DNA from: Bacillota bacterium
GTDB taxonomy: Bacteria; Bacillota; Negativicutes; Sporomusales; Sporomusaceae
Assembly: GCA_023443285.1 (NCBI GenBank)
Contig: JAEZVB010000045.1
Span: forward strand, 1 to 53,671
Direction of reading: 5' to 3'
DNA: 53,671 nucleotides
Positions 14,679 through 23,069 of the stretch are shown here, one piece after another. Position 1 is the first letter of the stretch; each line of letters starts with the position of its first letter. The position numbers and the translations under genes were made by a program. The notes beneath the pieces were generated by a model. It did not search any database, had not been told where the DNA came from, and was given only the letters and a program-made list of their open reading frames with translations.

Positions 14679-14966
14679 CTAAGCCTGTAACGACTGTAGC
14701 TTAGCAACCCTGTCGTTAATTGATTTTTGATGTTCTTGTTCACTGATTTCCGGATCTTTCAAGCTATACCAGGTTTCACAAGGTAACTTTGCGCAATCAC
14801 CACAGTTTTTATAGCCACTATCTGCTACACATTGATATACCGGACAAACATCGGCATTAATATACTTTGTCCAAAACACTCGACCTTGTAAAGCTGTGCA
14901 GCCTTCGCTGCATTCCTTTTCACGATAGGTGCAGCCATCACAACTTGCTCCACAAACACATACCAT
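14679..14966 (-). CDS. DUF3795 cysteine-rich protein
   Basis: This 95-aa protein has about ten cysteines arranged as CVCGASCDGC near 3-12, a Cys pair near 20-24, CPVYQC near 43 and CGDCAKLPC near 56, the pattern of DUF3795. Members are probably metal binding and have no assigned reaction. The ATG at 14964-14966 is preferred, with AAAGGAG 9 bases upstream. A TTG three codons earlier would overlap that ribosome site. It lies between the WYL regulator (gap about 56 bases) and the GyrI-like gene (gap 31 bases), so the three genes probably form one transcript. Confidence 0.8.
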   Translation of the reverse strand: MVCVCGASCDGCTYREKECSEGCTALQGRVFWTKYINADVCPVYQCVADSGYKNCGDCAKLPCETWYSLKDPEISEQEHQKSINDRVAKLQSLQA

Positions 14967-15022
14967 TATTTTCAACTCCTTTCATATTGTGATGATAGCA
15001 CAATAAATAAGACAACTGTATG

Positions 15023-15934
15023 TCATATCTGAGAGGAGTTCCCATATATTTTTAAGACTTCCTTCATTCTACTGATAAGGATATTCCTTACATGAGGTGG
15101 ATCTAACACCTCGACATAATGTCCGTAGGACAGAAGATAGCCATACAACCATTCATTTTCAGGGAAAGCTACTTCTACCTCAAAGGTTCCATCTTCTTTT
15201 TTTTCAATATGAGTATCATCAAAATCATCATAAAGACGATTAAGAACCTTATCACAAAACTTTAGTTTCAAAACTGTCATGGGCGGCGCTTTTTCTTTTT
15301 CCCAGTCTAGCAGTTTCTGCGGCGTGAAGGATTCCGAGGTTGAGGCCACATTCTTTATCCGTGATATGCGAAACAGGCGCTGACTATTGCGATTGCGACA
15401 ATAAGCAACCAAATACCATGAGCTGCCTTTATAAAATAACTTGAGAGGCTCGACGGCACGACTGCCTCTGTCCCCTTGCGCATTTACGTATTCAAAAGTA
15501 ATTACCTGCCTGTTGACAATGGCATGTTTAATCTCATTGAATTTATTTTGTTCATTAGGGCTGCTTCCCCAATAGAAAAAATCAACATCTACCCATTCAG
15601 CAGCTTGTGTATTTTTAAATATAGCTTCCATTTTATCCAGTATCTTGTCAATCTCAGGGTATTGAGTAGATTGGAGCGTCTTTAAAGCAAGGAGAATACT
15701 GTTGCTTTCTTGCTCGGACAGCAGCATTTTATTTAATGTGTAATTTTCCAAAAGCGAGATGCCGCCGCCATTGCCTTTGCTCATATAAATAGGAACCCCG
15801 GCGATGGATAATGTTTCAACATCTCGGTAAATTGTCCGGGTAGATACCTGGAAGCGTTCTGCCAATTCGCCGGCAGTCAGCGTACCGCGGCTGAGCAACA
15901 AGGTTGTAATTTCTAATAATCTGGCTATTTTCAT
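15023..15934 (-). CDS. YafY-type HTH/WYL-domain transcriptional regulator
   Basis: This 303-aa protein has an N-terminal DeoR/HTH_11 winged helix (TAGELAERFQVSTRTIYRDVETL near 21-43) and a WYL domain in residues about 135-215 (FYKGSSWYLVAYCRNR near 167). A C-terminal WCX extension runs to the end. WYL domains sense nucleotides or other small ligands and control stress genes. It heads a minus-strand group with a DUF3795 and a GyrI-like gene, a frequent combination in Clostridia, and is probably their local regulator. A second WYL protein is at 45918-46865. Confidence 0.88.
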   Translation of the reverse strand: MKIARLLEITTLLLSRGTLTAGELAERFQVSTRTIYRDVETLSIAGVPIYMSKGNGGGISLLENYTLNKMLLSEQESNSILLALKTLQSTQYPEIDKILDKMEAIFKNTQAAEWVDVDFFYWGSSPNEQNKFNEIKHAIVNRQVITFEYVNAQGDRGSRAVEPLKLFYKGSSWYLVAYCRNRNSQRLFRISRIKNVASTSESFTPQKLLDWEKEKAPPMTVLKLKFCDKVLNRLYDDFDDTHIEKKEDGTFEVEVAFPENEWLYGYLLSYGHYVEVLDPPHVRNILISRMKEVLKIYGNSSQI

Positions 15935-16238
15935 TCATATCACCTACCATAGTTATTGCACATAACGATACTCTCCCCATAGCCCCCGCACCTAATAGTG
16001 AAAATCTCTCCTGGTTTTCTATAATCTTCCATGCTTTTACACTTAAATCCTTCATATTTCGATGAGACATATCCCCATATATAATAAACAAATCACGCCA
16101 TCGGGTCTGTCTGCGGCAAAATACATTTAATTAATTTCCATAAAATTTTAATATGTGACGATATCAAACACATCATCATAGAATATATCGAATCTTGTTA
16201 AGGCAGCACTTAGATAAATATTTAAGGCGGTGCATCAA
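15935..16238. other. Intergenic region without a recognised element
   Basis: About 300 AT-rich bases lie between the divergent WYL and papain-like protease genes. I found no convincing terminator, riboswitch or long repeat here. It must contain both promoters. AAGGCGG at 16224-16230 is the probable ribosome site for the protease, 8 bases before the GTG at 16239. Confidence 0.5.
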
Positions 16239-19200
16239 GTGGCAGATTATAATATAAAGGTTGTGTTACCACCACTTAGTCAGGATTTTTTGGACTATCA
16301 AAAGTCCGAAAGTGAAGGTACACTAGAAAAAAGCTCCAAAAGTGGTTACTCCTATGGTGATATCCCACCGGCATTCGATCTTATACCTAGTGATGCAAAT
16401 TTAGTGAGAAAAGAGCAGTCGGAAAGACGTTCCTTCCCAGACACATATGATCTTCGTGCACCTACAATTGGGAAAGTTTCGCCTGTTGGTGATCAGGGAC
16501 AGACCGGAGCTTGCTGGACGTTCGCAACTTATGGCTCGCTAGAATCAAATTTGCTTCCTGCACAAACTAATACATTTTCGGAAAACAATTTGTATAATAA
16601 CCACGGCTTTGACCCGATACCTAGCGGTGGAGGAAATGCTTATATGTCTATGGCCTACCATCACAGGTGGTCCGGCCCGGTTTTCTCTGAAGATGATCCG
16701 TGGAACACGCTATCTCCGCAGCCATCTCCGCCCGGACTTCTTCCCCGGAAACATGTTCAGGAGGCATTACTACTTCCCGAAAGACAAAGTTATACAGACA
16801 ACGACAAGATAAAAAGTGAAATAATGGATCATGGCGGAGTATATGTATCGATTTACATGTCCGAAGATAATCGATATTACAATTCAACAACGCATGCTTA
16901 CTATTGTAACGATTCTAATACTACCAATCATGGTATAACAATTGTAGGTTGGGATGACGGCTACAATAAAAGCAATTTTAATACTACGCCTTTAGCAAAT
17001 GGTGCATTTATTGCTAAAAATTCTTGGGGAACCACCTGGGGAGCTGACGGCTTTTTCTATATATCGTACTATGACGCTAACTTTATCCCCAGATCCGTCT
17101 TTAATAACGCAGAAGAAGTCACTAACTTTAAAAGTGTCTATCAATATGATCCGTACGGGTGTATAACATCATTTCATATAGAGGACAATACTAATCCTAT
17201 TACTGTTGCAAATGTATTTACTGCTGCTTCGCCTAATCCCTTAGCTGCCGTGGGCTTTTACACCGTTTATGATAATACAAAGTATGAAATAGAAATTTAT
17301 GTCGATTTAAGTGAAAGAACCAATCCTACAAGTGGAACTTTTGTCATAAGCAAAAGCGGAACAATCGATTCTGCCGGATATCATACGGTCCCACTTAATT
17401 TTCCCGTTCCCTTAAGTAATGGCTCTGTATTCTCGGTAGTTTTGGCGCTCACTGTTCCCTCTCCGCTAACAACATCCTACTCACCTATTGAGCTAAAAAG
17501 TACTGCAGCTAGGACTAGTAATGCGACGATAAATCCCGGTGAAAGCTTTGTGTGGCATAACGCTGGCAGTTTTTGGTATGATTTATATAACTCCTTTGCA
17601 AGCACTGGCGTGTGTAATAACTGCATAAAAGCTTTTACAGCTCCCAGTGCAGATATGGCAGTCACTAAATCGAGTCCAGTCACAGAGGTTGTAGTCGGAA
17701 ACGGCTTCTCCTACAATGTTACAGTTACCAACCTAGGACCTGATACTGCGGAGAACGTTGTATTAACAGATACGTTACCGGCTAACGTTAGTTTTGTATC
17801 GGCAGACCCACAAGAAACAATTTACGATCCTTTTGCCAGAACAATAACCTGGGATCTTGGCTCGATAACTGCAGGTGCTCTTCCATCATCCTTTACCATT
17901 AATGTTGAGGCCGAGGCCATCGGTACAGCGCAAAATAGAGCAGATGTAAGCAGTACTACGTCCGACCCTAATCCTGATAACAATCATGCAACTTTTGATG
18001 TAATTGTTAATGCCCCGACAGCTGACATGGAAGTGACTAAGAATGGTCCTTTCTCCGAAATAATTGTAGGTGACGAATTTTCCTATGAAGTTATAGTAAC
18101 TAACAATGGACCAAATACAGCGGATAACGTAGTATTAATAGATACGTTACCGGCTAACGTTAGTTTTGTATCAGCAGACCCACAAGAAGCAATTTACGAT
18201 CCTTCTACCAGAACAATAACCTGGGATCTCGGCTCGATAACTGAAGGTGCTCCTCAATCATTCTTTACTGTTTATGTTAAGGCCGAGGCAATTGGTACAG
18301 CGCATAATAATGCAGATGTAAGCAGTACAACGTCTGATCCTAATCCAAGTAACAATCATGCTTTCGTTGACGTAAATATCAATGCCTATGCTGATTTGGC
18401 AGTTACGAAGTATGGTTCTTTTTGGGAGATAATTGTTGGTGATAATTTTTCCTATATTGTTACAGTAAGTAATAATGGACCAAATACTGCAGAGAATGCT
18501 GTATTAACAGATACTTTACCAATAAACGTTAGCTTTGTGTCTGCAACACCTGAAGAAACAAGTTATGAGCCTTCTACCAGAACAATAACCTGGCATCTCG
18601 GTAATATTGTTAATTATGATGGAAAGACAATTGAGGTTTTAGTCAAGGCCGAGGCAATCGGTACGGCGCGAAATAATGCAGACGTAAGCAGTACTACGCT
18701 TGACCCTAATCCTGATAACAATCATGCTTTCTTCGACACAGCTATTAATGCCTATGCAGATATGGCAGTCTACAAGTGGAGTTCATTTACGGAGGCAGCG
18801 GTTAATAGCTTTTTTTCCTACTTTATAGATGTTAGCAATCAAGGACCAAATACTGCAGAGAATGTAGTATTAACAGATACATTACCGACAAACGTTAGCT
18901 TTGTGTCGGCATTCCCACCACAAACAGATTACAATCCTTCTACTAGAATAATAACCTGGAATCTCGGTAATATGGCTTATCAGGAAGTGAAGAATTTTAG
19001 TATTGATGTTAAAGCCAATGCGGCTGGTCTAGCACAGAATTATTCAGATGTTGTGTCTGACACTCAAGATTTTAACCCTGATAACAATCATTCAGAGGCT
19101 ACTGTAACCGTTATACCTGAGCCTGTTGCAGATATGGGAGTTACCAAGTTAAGTTCTATATCTCAGGTGAGCATTGGGAGTGATTTTTCTTACACTGTTA

Positions 19201-19823
19201 CCGTAACAAACCACGGTCCTGATACAGCGGAAAGTGTAGTTTTGGCAGATCAGTTACCTAATAATGTAAATTTCGTGACAGCATTACCATCAGAAACAAG
19301 TTACAATCCTTCAACCAGAATATTAACCTGGGATCTTGGCAGCATGGCTGATAAGGAAGAAAGAATAATTACTGTCACTGTTATGGCTGCCGCTGCGGGG
19401 CAAGCAAGAAACAATGTAGATGTATCTTCAACAACAAAAGACCCTAATCCTAATAACAATCATGATTCAGTTGATGTAACTATAAATGAGATAGATTCGT
19501 TAACACTAACCAGTCCAGTTGGCGGTGAAGTATGGGCTCGTGGATCAACACAGATAATAAGTTGGAACTATACAGGTACAATTAAAACTATAGAGATTGA
19601 GCTTTTAAGAGGCCAAGTGATAGTAGCAACTATAGCATCACACTGTCCGGTTAATGCGCGGGGTGGTAATGGAATGTATACCTGGGTTGTACCAGGCGAT
19701 TTTGAGATGGGAAACGACTATAAAATAGGAATTTGGAGCACAGATGATCCTTCAATCTCATATACCAGTCCGAATGACTTTTCAATTATACCGGCCTCCA
19801 CAAGAGGAATTAAGTTATTTTAA
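16239..19823 (+). CDS. Papain-like (C1) protease with lectin-like domain and five DUF11 repeats
   Basis: This is a roughly 1194-aa multidomain protein. Residues about 65-285 are a C1A peptidase: Cys92 in QGQTGACWTFAT, His231 in NHGITIVGWDDG and Asn261 in AKNSWGTTWG. Residues about 300-470 match the lectin-like domain that commonly follows such bacterial C1 peptidases. Five DUF11 repeats follow (about 471-1083), then a Ser/Thr-rich GPI-anchor-type Ig-like domain near 1085-1190 (LTSPVGGEVWARGS). DUF11 proteins are normally surface exposed. However, the N-terminus (MADYNIKVVLPPLSQDF) has no signal peptide, and TAA at 16215 closes the frame upstream. There is also no LPxTG or SLH anchor. GTG 16239 is chosen over GTG 16230 because AAGGCGG lies 8 bases before it. 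Confidence 0.88.
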   Translation: MADYNIKVVLPPLSQDFLDYQKSESEGTLEKSSKSGYSYGDIPPAFDLIPSDANLVRKEQSERRSFPDTYDLRAPTIGKVSPVGDQGQTGACWTFATYGSLESNLLPAQTNTFSENNLYNNHGFDPIPSGGGNAYMSMAYHHRWSGPVFSEDDPWNTLSPQPSPPGLLPRKHVQEALLLPERQSYTDNDKIKSEIMDHGGVYVSIYMSEDNRYYNSTTHAYYCNDSNTTNHGITIVGWDDGYNKSNFNTTPLANGAFIAKNSWGTTWGADGFFYISYYDANFIPRSVFNNAEEVTNFKSVYQYDPYGCITSFHIEDNTNPITVANVFTAASPNPLAAVGFYTVYDNTKYEIEIYVDLSERTNPTSGTFVISKSGTIDSAGYHTVPLNFPVPLSNGSVFSVVLALTVPSPLTTSYSPIELKSTAARTSNATINPGESFVWHNAGSFWYDLYNSFASTGVCNNCIKAFTAPSADMAVTKSSPVTEVVVGNGFSYNVTVTNLGPDTAENVVLTDTLPANVSFVSADPQETIYDPFARTITWDLGSITAGALPSSFTINVEAEAIGTAQNRADVSSTTSDPNPDNNHATFDVIVNAPTADMEVTKNGPFSEIIVGDEFSYEVIVTNNGPNTADNVVLIDTLPANVSFVSADPQEAIYDPSTRTITWDLGSITEGAPQSFFTVYVKAEAIGTAHNNADVSSTTSDPNPSNNHAFVDVNINAYADLAVTKYGSFWEIIVGDNFSYIVTVSNNGPNTAENAVLTDTLPINVSFVSATPEETSYEPSTRTITWHLGNIVNYDGKTIEVLVKAEAIGTARNNADVSSTTLDPNPDNNHAFFDTAINAYADMAVYKWSSFTEAAVNSFFSYFIDVSNQGPNTAENVVLTDTLPTNVSFVSAFPPQTDYNPSTRIITWNLGNMAYQEVKNFSIDVKANAAGLAQNYSDVVSDTQDFNPDNNHSEATVTVIPEPVADMGVTKLSSISQVSIGSDFSYTVTVTNHGPDTAESVVLADQLPNNVNFVTALPSETSYNPSTRILTWDLGSMADKEERIITVTVMAAAAGQARNNVDVSSTTKDPNPNNNHDSVDVTINEIDSLTLTSPVGGEVWARGSTQIISWNYTGTIKTIEIELLRGQVIVATIASHCPVNARGGNGMYTWVVPGDFEMGNDYKIGIWSTDDPSISYTSPNDFSIIPASTRGIKLF
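17649..19490 (+). repeat. Five tandem DUF11 coding repeats of about 370 bp
   Basis: Units begin near 17649, 18021, 18390, 18756 and 19128, each opening with a variant of AD(M/L)xVTK. Each contains NxGPxTAENVVLTDTLPxNVSFVSA and ends in DPNPDNNH. Units 1 and 2 are the most alike at DNA level, which suggests recent duplication; units 4 and 5 are more diverged. They encode about 122-residue Ig-like beta-sandwich modules that would space the catalytic domain from its attachment point. Confidence 0.88.
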
Positions 19824-19936
19824 AATACTAAGCTAGATAGGCATATCTAATTACAAGAAAACTGTCCAGAAGGCAGTCGAAAAATAGCCGTGTCGTCAAA
19901 ATGTCGTCAGGACAAAACAGACTATGAAAATAAAAT

Positions 19937-19972
19937 AAAAAAGACTTCGCAATAGCTTGCGAAGTCTTTTTT
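19937..19972. terminator. Bidirectional terminator between the protease gene and the tRNA group
   Basis: AAAAAAGACTTCGCAA and its exact complement flank a 4-base loop, with T-runs on both strands. It can end the plus-strand protease transcript and the minus-strand tRNA transcript. Confidence 0.9.
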
Positions 19973-19976
19973 ATTT

Positions 19977-20065
19977 TGGTGCCGAGGACCGGAATCGAAC
20001 CGGTACGGAAATTTCTTTCCGACGGATTTTAAGTCCGTTGCGTCTGCCAGTTCCGCCACCCCGGC
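19977..20065 (-). tRNA. tRNA-Leu (anticodon TAA)
   Basis: The minus strand folds into a type II tRNA. The acceptor is GCCGGGG, the anticodon loop CTTAAAA contains TAA, the variable arm is long, the T loop is GGTTCGATTCC, and CCA is encoded at 19977-19979. It is the last tRNA of the first minus-strand group. Confidence 0.95.
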
Positions 20066-20123
20066 ATGTGGTGGAGTAAAATAAAAACCACTCAAGTGGC
20101 TTATTTATATTTTTTTATATTTT

Positions 20124-20197
<74 letters not shown>

Positions 20198-20204
20198 AAT
20201 AAAC

Positions 20205-20279
20205 TGGAGCGGAAAACGAGATTCGAACTCGCGACCCTCGCCTTGGCAAGGCGATGCTCTACCGCTGAGCTACTTCCGC
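20205..20279 (-). tRNA. tRNA-Gly (anticodon GCC), copy 1
   Basis: On the minus strand the acceptor GCGGAAG pairs with TTTCCGC and the anticodon GCC lies in TTGCCAA. CCA is encoded. The copy at 24759-24833 is identical in sequence. Confidence 0.95.
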
Positions 20280-20328
20280 ATAAAAGACTTTCGACATTGG
20301 TCGTATGTCGATTGTCTAAGGTTAAGAA

Positions 20329-20404
<76 letters not shown>

Positions 20405-20409
20405 ATATG

Positions 20410-20530
20410 CAGCTGGCTATAAACGCCCATCTGCGTTGTTGCTCCTGCGATCCGTTGCTCAACGTACTTCCGCGTACGCCTCCGCTACGGTTCTCGTCGC
20501 GCCTAGCAGCTGAACATTTCTAGCCAGCCG
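20410..20530. repeat. Intergenic repeat-like element with terminal inverted repeats inside the tRNA group
   Basis: The 145-base gap between tRNA-Phe and tRNA-Asp is bounded by GCTGGCTA (20412-20419) and TAGCCAGC (20521-20528). It is GC-richer than its surroundings and contains internal palindromes such as GCGTACGC. It has no ORF. Its look is that of a REP/MITE-like dispersed repeat, and it must be transcribed with the tRNAs. No second copy was found in this window. Confidence 0.5.
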
Positions 20531-20549
20531 CAGGAACTAACTAAAGGAA

Positions 20550-20626
20550 TGGCGACCCTGAACGGATTTGAACCGTCGATCTCCGCCGTGACAGGGCGGC
20601 ATGTTAGACCGCTACACCACAGGGCC
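20550..20626 (-). tRNA. tRNA-Asp (anticodon GTC), copy 1
   Basis: On the minus strand the acceptor GGCCCTG pairs with CAGGGTC and the anticodon loop CTGTCAC contains GTC. CCA is encoded. It differs from the copy at 24836-24912 only at one acceptor base pair. It is first in its group. Confidence 0.95.
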
Positions 20627-20645
20627 GCGTACAATCGCATTATCT

Positions 20646-20674
20646 AGTATATATTAGCCGCGAAGTAAAGTCAA
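20646..20674 (-). promoter_or_regulatory. Sigma-70-type promoter of the first tRNA group
   Basis: The minus strand has TTGACT, 17 bases, then TATACT, ending about 20 bases upstream of tRNA-Asp. Match and spacing are near consensus, as usual for stable RNA genes. Confidence 0.8.
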
Positions 20675-20754
20675 TACTGTAAAAATTGTCTATATCTTCA
20701 AAGTAATGCGACGAAATTTATTATATCGTACTATGTCGGCAACGTCAAGTAGTT

Positions 20755-21129
20755 TCAGCTGCTAGAATTGTTCGCCAGCACTTTATTTACTGTCTCCTCA
20801 ACTTGCGCGGGATCAAAAGGTTTGACGACAAAACTGGATGCACCTGCTTTAATCGCATCAGCGATAATACTACGTTGCCCGATGGCGGTCACCATGATAA
20901 TGCGGGCTAATGGATCCTCTTCATGAATATGCTTCACAGCTTGAATTCCATCCATCACCGGCATGGTAATATCCATAGTCACTAAATCGGGTTTAAACTG
21001 ACGATAAAGCTGTACTGCTTGCTTCCCATCACCGGCTTCAGCAACAATTTCATGTCCAATATCGGTCAACAGCTTTTTTAGCATCATACGCATAAACGCA
21101 GAATCATCACATACTAGAATTCTTGGCAT
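20755..21129 (-). CDS. CheY-like single-domain response regulator
   Basis: This 124-aa receiver domain has no output domain. The acidic pair DD is at 8-9 (LVCDDSAFMR), the phosphorylated Asp is in TMDITMPVMDG near 53, the switch Thr is in MVTAIGQ near 83 and the Lys is in VKPFDP near 105. These are the CheY hallmarks. It is closest to the chemotaxis CheY of Bacillota and Thermotoga, which act on the FliM/FliY switch. No other chemotaxis gene lies nearby. The gene starts 12 bases after the stop of an unrecognised 224-aa gene, so the two are co-transcribed and may function together. GGAGG precedes the ATG. Confidence 0.9.
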   Translation of the reverse strand: MPRILVCDDSAFMRMMLKKLLTDIGHEIVAEAGDGKQAVQLYRQFKPDLVTMDITMPVMDGIQAVKHIHEEDPLARIIMVTAIGQRSIIADAIKAGASSFVVKPFDPAQVEETVNKVLANNSSS

Positions 21130-21141
21130 TGAAATTCCTCC

Positions 21142-21816
21142 TCACTTGCTACTTCCGCCTAATTGTAACCTCACGCCTTCAATCGATTGAATCAAATTGT
21201 CATTCAGCCTTGCTTCAAGTTCAGGCAGCGTCCTTGCGTCAAAAGCTGTTGTCATAATAGGTACCCTTTTGAGGCGAATCTCACTGAAAAATTCATCCCT
21301 AAAAATGTTATAGTTTACCGTCAGATTACTATCTGCTGCAAAATCGCTATAGTCTATTATAACATAAGAACCATTTAATGTTTTAATTGGTTTTTCTGGA
21401 GTGATAAAAAGACCAAACCCTGCTATTTGTTCTGGCAATCTAGTTACATAAGACCATTCAAGTATCTTTTTTAATTTGAATTGTGCACATACAGAATCAG
21501 GATCGAAAAAAGCTAGTTGGTGTAACGTTTTTTTCAGACGTTCTGTCAATATCTTTTCAAACATCGCCAAATCTGGAGCAAAAAATCTGATGTCACACAA
21601 TTCGGTTAAGCCAACAATAGTACGAACCAAGAAATCTTTGGTTGCTTGATCATATAAACCGGTAAGGCTGCGCCGAGTTTGTTGATTATTATAGGTAAAA
21701 ATGCGGTATTGTGACCCGCAAGTCATTAATTCATTAATCAAGGTAAATCCAAAAAGCTCATGCGGAAATTTTTTAAGAAATTCCCAGTCTTGTACTTGTT
21801 CTATAATTTTTTCCAT
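21142..21816 (-). CDS. Hypothetical protein, 224 aa, paired with a CheY-like regulator
   Basis: I do not recognise this family. The protein is cytoplasmic in appearance, with no signal peptide or membrane helix. Residues about 1-60 are rich in aromatics (KKFPHELFGFTLINELM). A helical, charged middle follows near 75-110 and mixed alpha/beta segments run to the end (LNGSYVIIDYSDFAADSN near 145). A short acidic amphipathic C-terminus ends in LQLGGSSK. GGAGG precedes the ATG. It is transcribed with the CheY gene 12 bases downstream, so it could be an input, phosphatase or target of that regulator. Nothing in its sequence resembles a histidine kinase, CheC or CheX with confidence. Confidence 0.65.
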   Translation of the reverse strand: MEKIIEQVQDWEFLKKFPHELFGFTLINELMTCGSQYRIFTYNNQQTRRSLTGLYDQATKDFLVRTIVGLTELCDIRFFAPDLAMFEKILTERLKKTLHQLAFFDPDSVCAQFKLKKILEWSYVTRLPEQIAGFGLFITPEKPIKTLNGSYVIIDYSDFAADSNLTVNYNIFRDEFFSEIRLKRVPIMTTAFDARTLPELEARLNDNLIQSIEGVRLQLGGSSK

Positions 21817-21961
21817 GAAATATTCCTCCGCATTCTACTTTGTTTATATTCTTGCTCGCATTAAAAAAAACCTGCTGGTGAGGAACCAAAAATTAAGTTC
21901 GGAATACTATGAAGTAGCTTCTAGACAGACGATACGATACATCAATAGGAGGGGAAAAATC

Positions 21962-23038
21962 ATGGTAAGACGCTTCGGCGGATTTGTGGCAATCTTGCTT
22001 GTAGTCACATTACTGATCACAGCCTGCAGTCAAGCACCGGTCACGCAAGTAGTTCCGTCCAAGGGACCAGCCTGGGCTTCTGGACTAACGGCGCTGCCAC
22101 AGGAGACAGTGATAAAGGTTGGTATGAAACAAGTAATTTCTGATGCTGGAATTCTTATTGGCATGGCAAAAGGATACTATCAAGATGTTGGTATTAAGAT
22201 TGAAGCCGTGCAATTTAACTCAGGCCAAGAAATGATTAATCAATTAGCCGCCGGACAGTTAGATGTCGGTGCTACCGTTACGGCTTCCGGTTTGTTAAAC
22301 GCAATGTCCCGGGATATACCAGTAAAAATTGTAGCTGATAAGGGGATCAATGTACCAGGGAAAGGATATTACCGCCTGGTCATTAGAAAAGATTTGGCAA
22401 ACACTATTACCGACTTTGCTGACTTACGCGGTAGAAAAATTGCGGTAGTTGGCACAGCCTCACTTGATGAAATATGTCTGGCCAGGGTATTGGCCAAAGG
22501 CGGCTTGACCACCAAGGATATTGATATGCAGGTCATTCGAGCCTTTCCCGATATGCTAGTATCGTTAGGCAACAAAAGTATTGATGCTGCCATGGTCATC
22601 GAACCTTTTGTCACACAAGGCATGGCTAAAAACATTGTTGACCCCTGGAAAGATCCATCTGAATATGACCCTGACGCACAAATTGCGTTGCTAGTCTATG
22701 GCACAAGCATGACAACTAGGCCTGAAGTCGCCAATCGCTTTATGACAGCCTATGTAAAGTCTATACGTGACTATAATGACGCCTTTTTTAAAAACAAGAA
22801 CAAAGCAGAAGTCATCGAGATACTTTGTAAGTATTCGGTAATCAAAGACCCTGCTTTATATGAACAAATGTATCCCACCGGCTTAAATCCGGATGGCTAC
22901 CTGCGAATGAATGGCATTACTGCCGATTTAGCCTGGTATAAGGAAAACAATTTACTCAAATCTGAAATCAAGCTCGAAGATGCCGTTGATAACCAATATG
23001 TAGACTTTGCGATTAAAACTTTGGGGAAATATCAATAA
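21962..23038 (+). CDS. ABC transporter substrate-binding lipoprotein (SsuA/NMT1 type)
   Basis: This 358-aa protein has a lipoprotein signal (FVAILLVVTLLITACSQ, lipobox Cys near 22). It is followed by an NMT1/SsuA-type periplasmic-binding fold: KVGMKQVISDAGILIGMAKGYY near 50, GATVTASGLLNAM near 104 and DLRGRKIAVVGTASLDE near 150. This class binds sulfonates, nitrate, taurine, thiamine precursors or other small anions; the ligand is not readable. The ATG at 21962 has AGGAGGGG upstream. The open frame extends farther 5', but without a ribosome site or sensible sequence. Permease and ATPase genes follow at once, forming a complete importer. Confidence 0.9.
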   Translation: MVRRFGGFVAILLVVTLLITACSQAPVTQVVPSKGPAWASGLTALPQETVIKVGMKQVISDAGILIGMAKGYYQDVGIKIEAVQFNSGQEMINQLAAGQLDVGATVTASGLLNAMSRDIPVKIVADKGINVPGKGYYRLVIRKDLANTITDFADLRGRKIAVVGTASLDEICLARVLAKGGLTTKDIDMQVIRAFPDMLVSLGNKSIDAAMVIEPFVTQGMAKNIVDPWKDPSEYDPDAQIALLVYGTSMTTRPEVANRFMTAYVKSIRDYNDAFFKNKNKAEVIEILCKYSVIKDPALYEQMYPTGLNPDGYLRMNGITADLAWYKENNLLKSEIKLEDAVDNQYVDFAIKTLGKYQ

Positions 23039-23069
23039 CAGGAAGTCAACCATCAGGAGTTGGTGAATC

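Noticed and set aside
17649..19490. CRISPR-like or satellite array suggested by regular 370-bp repeats
   Set aside because: The repeats are in frame inside one ORF and encode DUF11 domains. Unit length and divergence do not fit CRISPR, and no short-repeat array was seen elsewhere.
21701..21961. 87-codon N-terminal extension of the ABC binding lipoprotein
   Set aside because: It overlaps the divergent gene at 21142-21816, lacks a ribosome site and would bury the lipoprotein signal. AGGAGGGG directly precedes the ATG at 21962.
21817..21961. Possible riboswitch before the ABC transporter
   Set aside because: I could not fold a conserved aptamer or find a terminator in the 145-base leader, and nothing matches TPP, SAM or cobalamin elements by eye.
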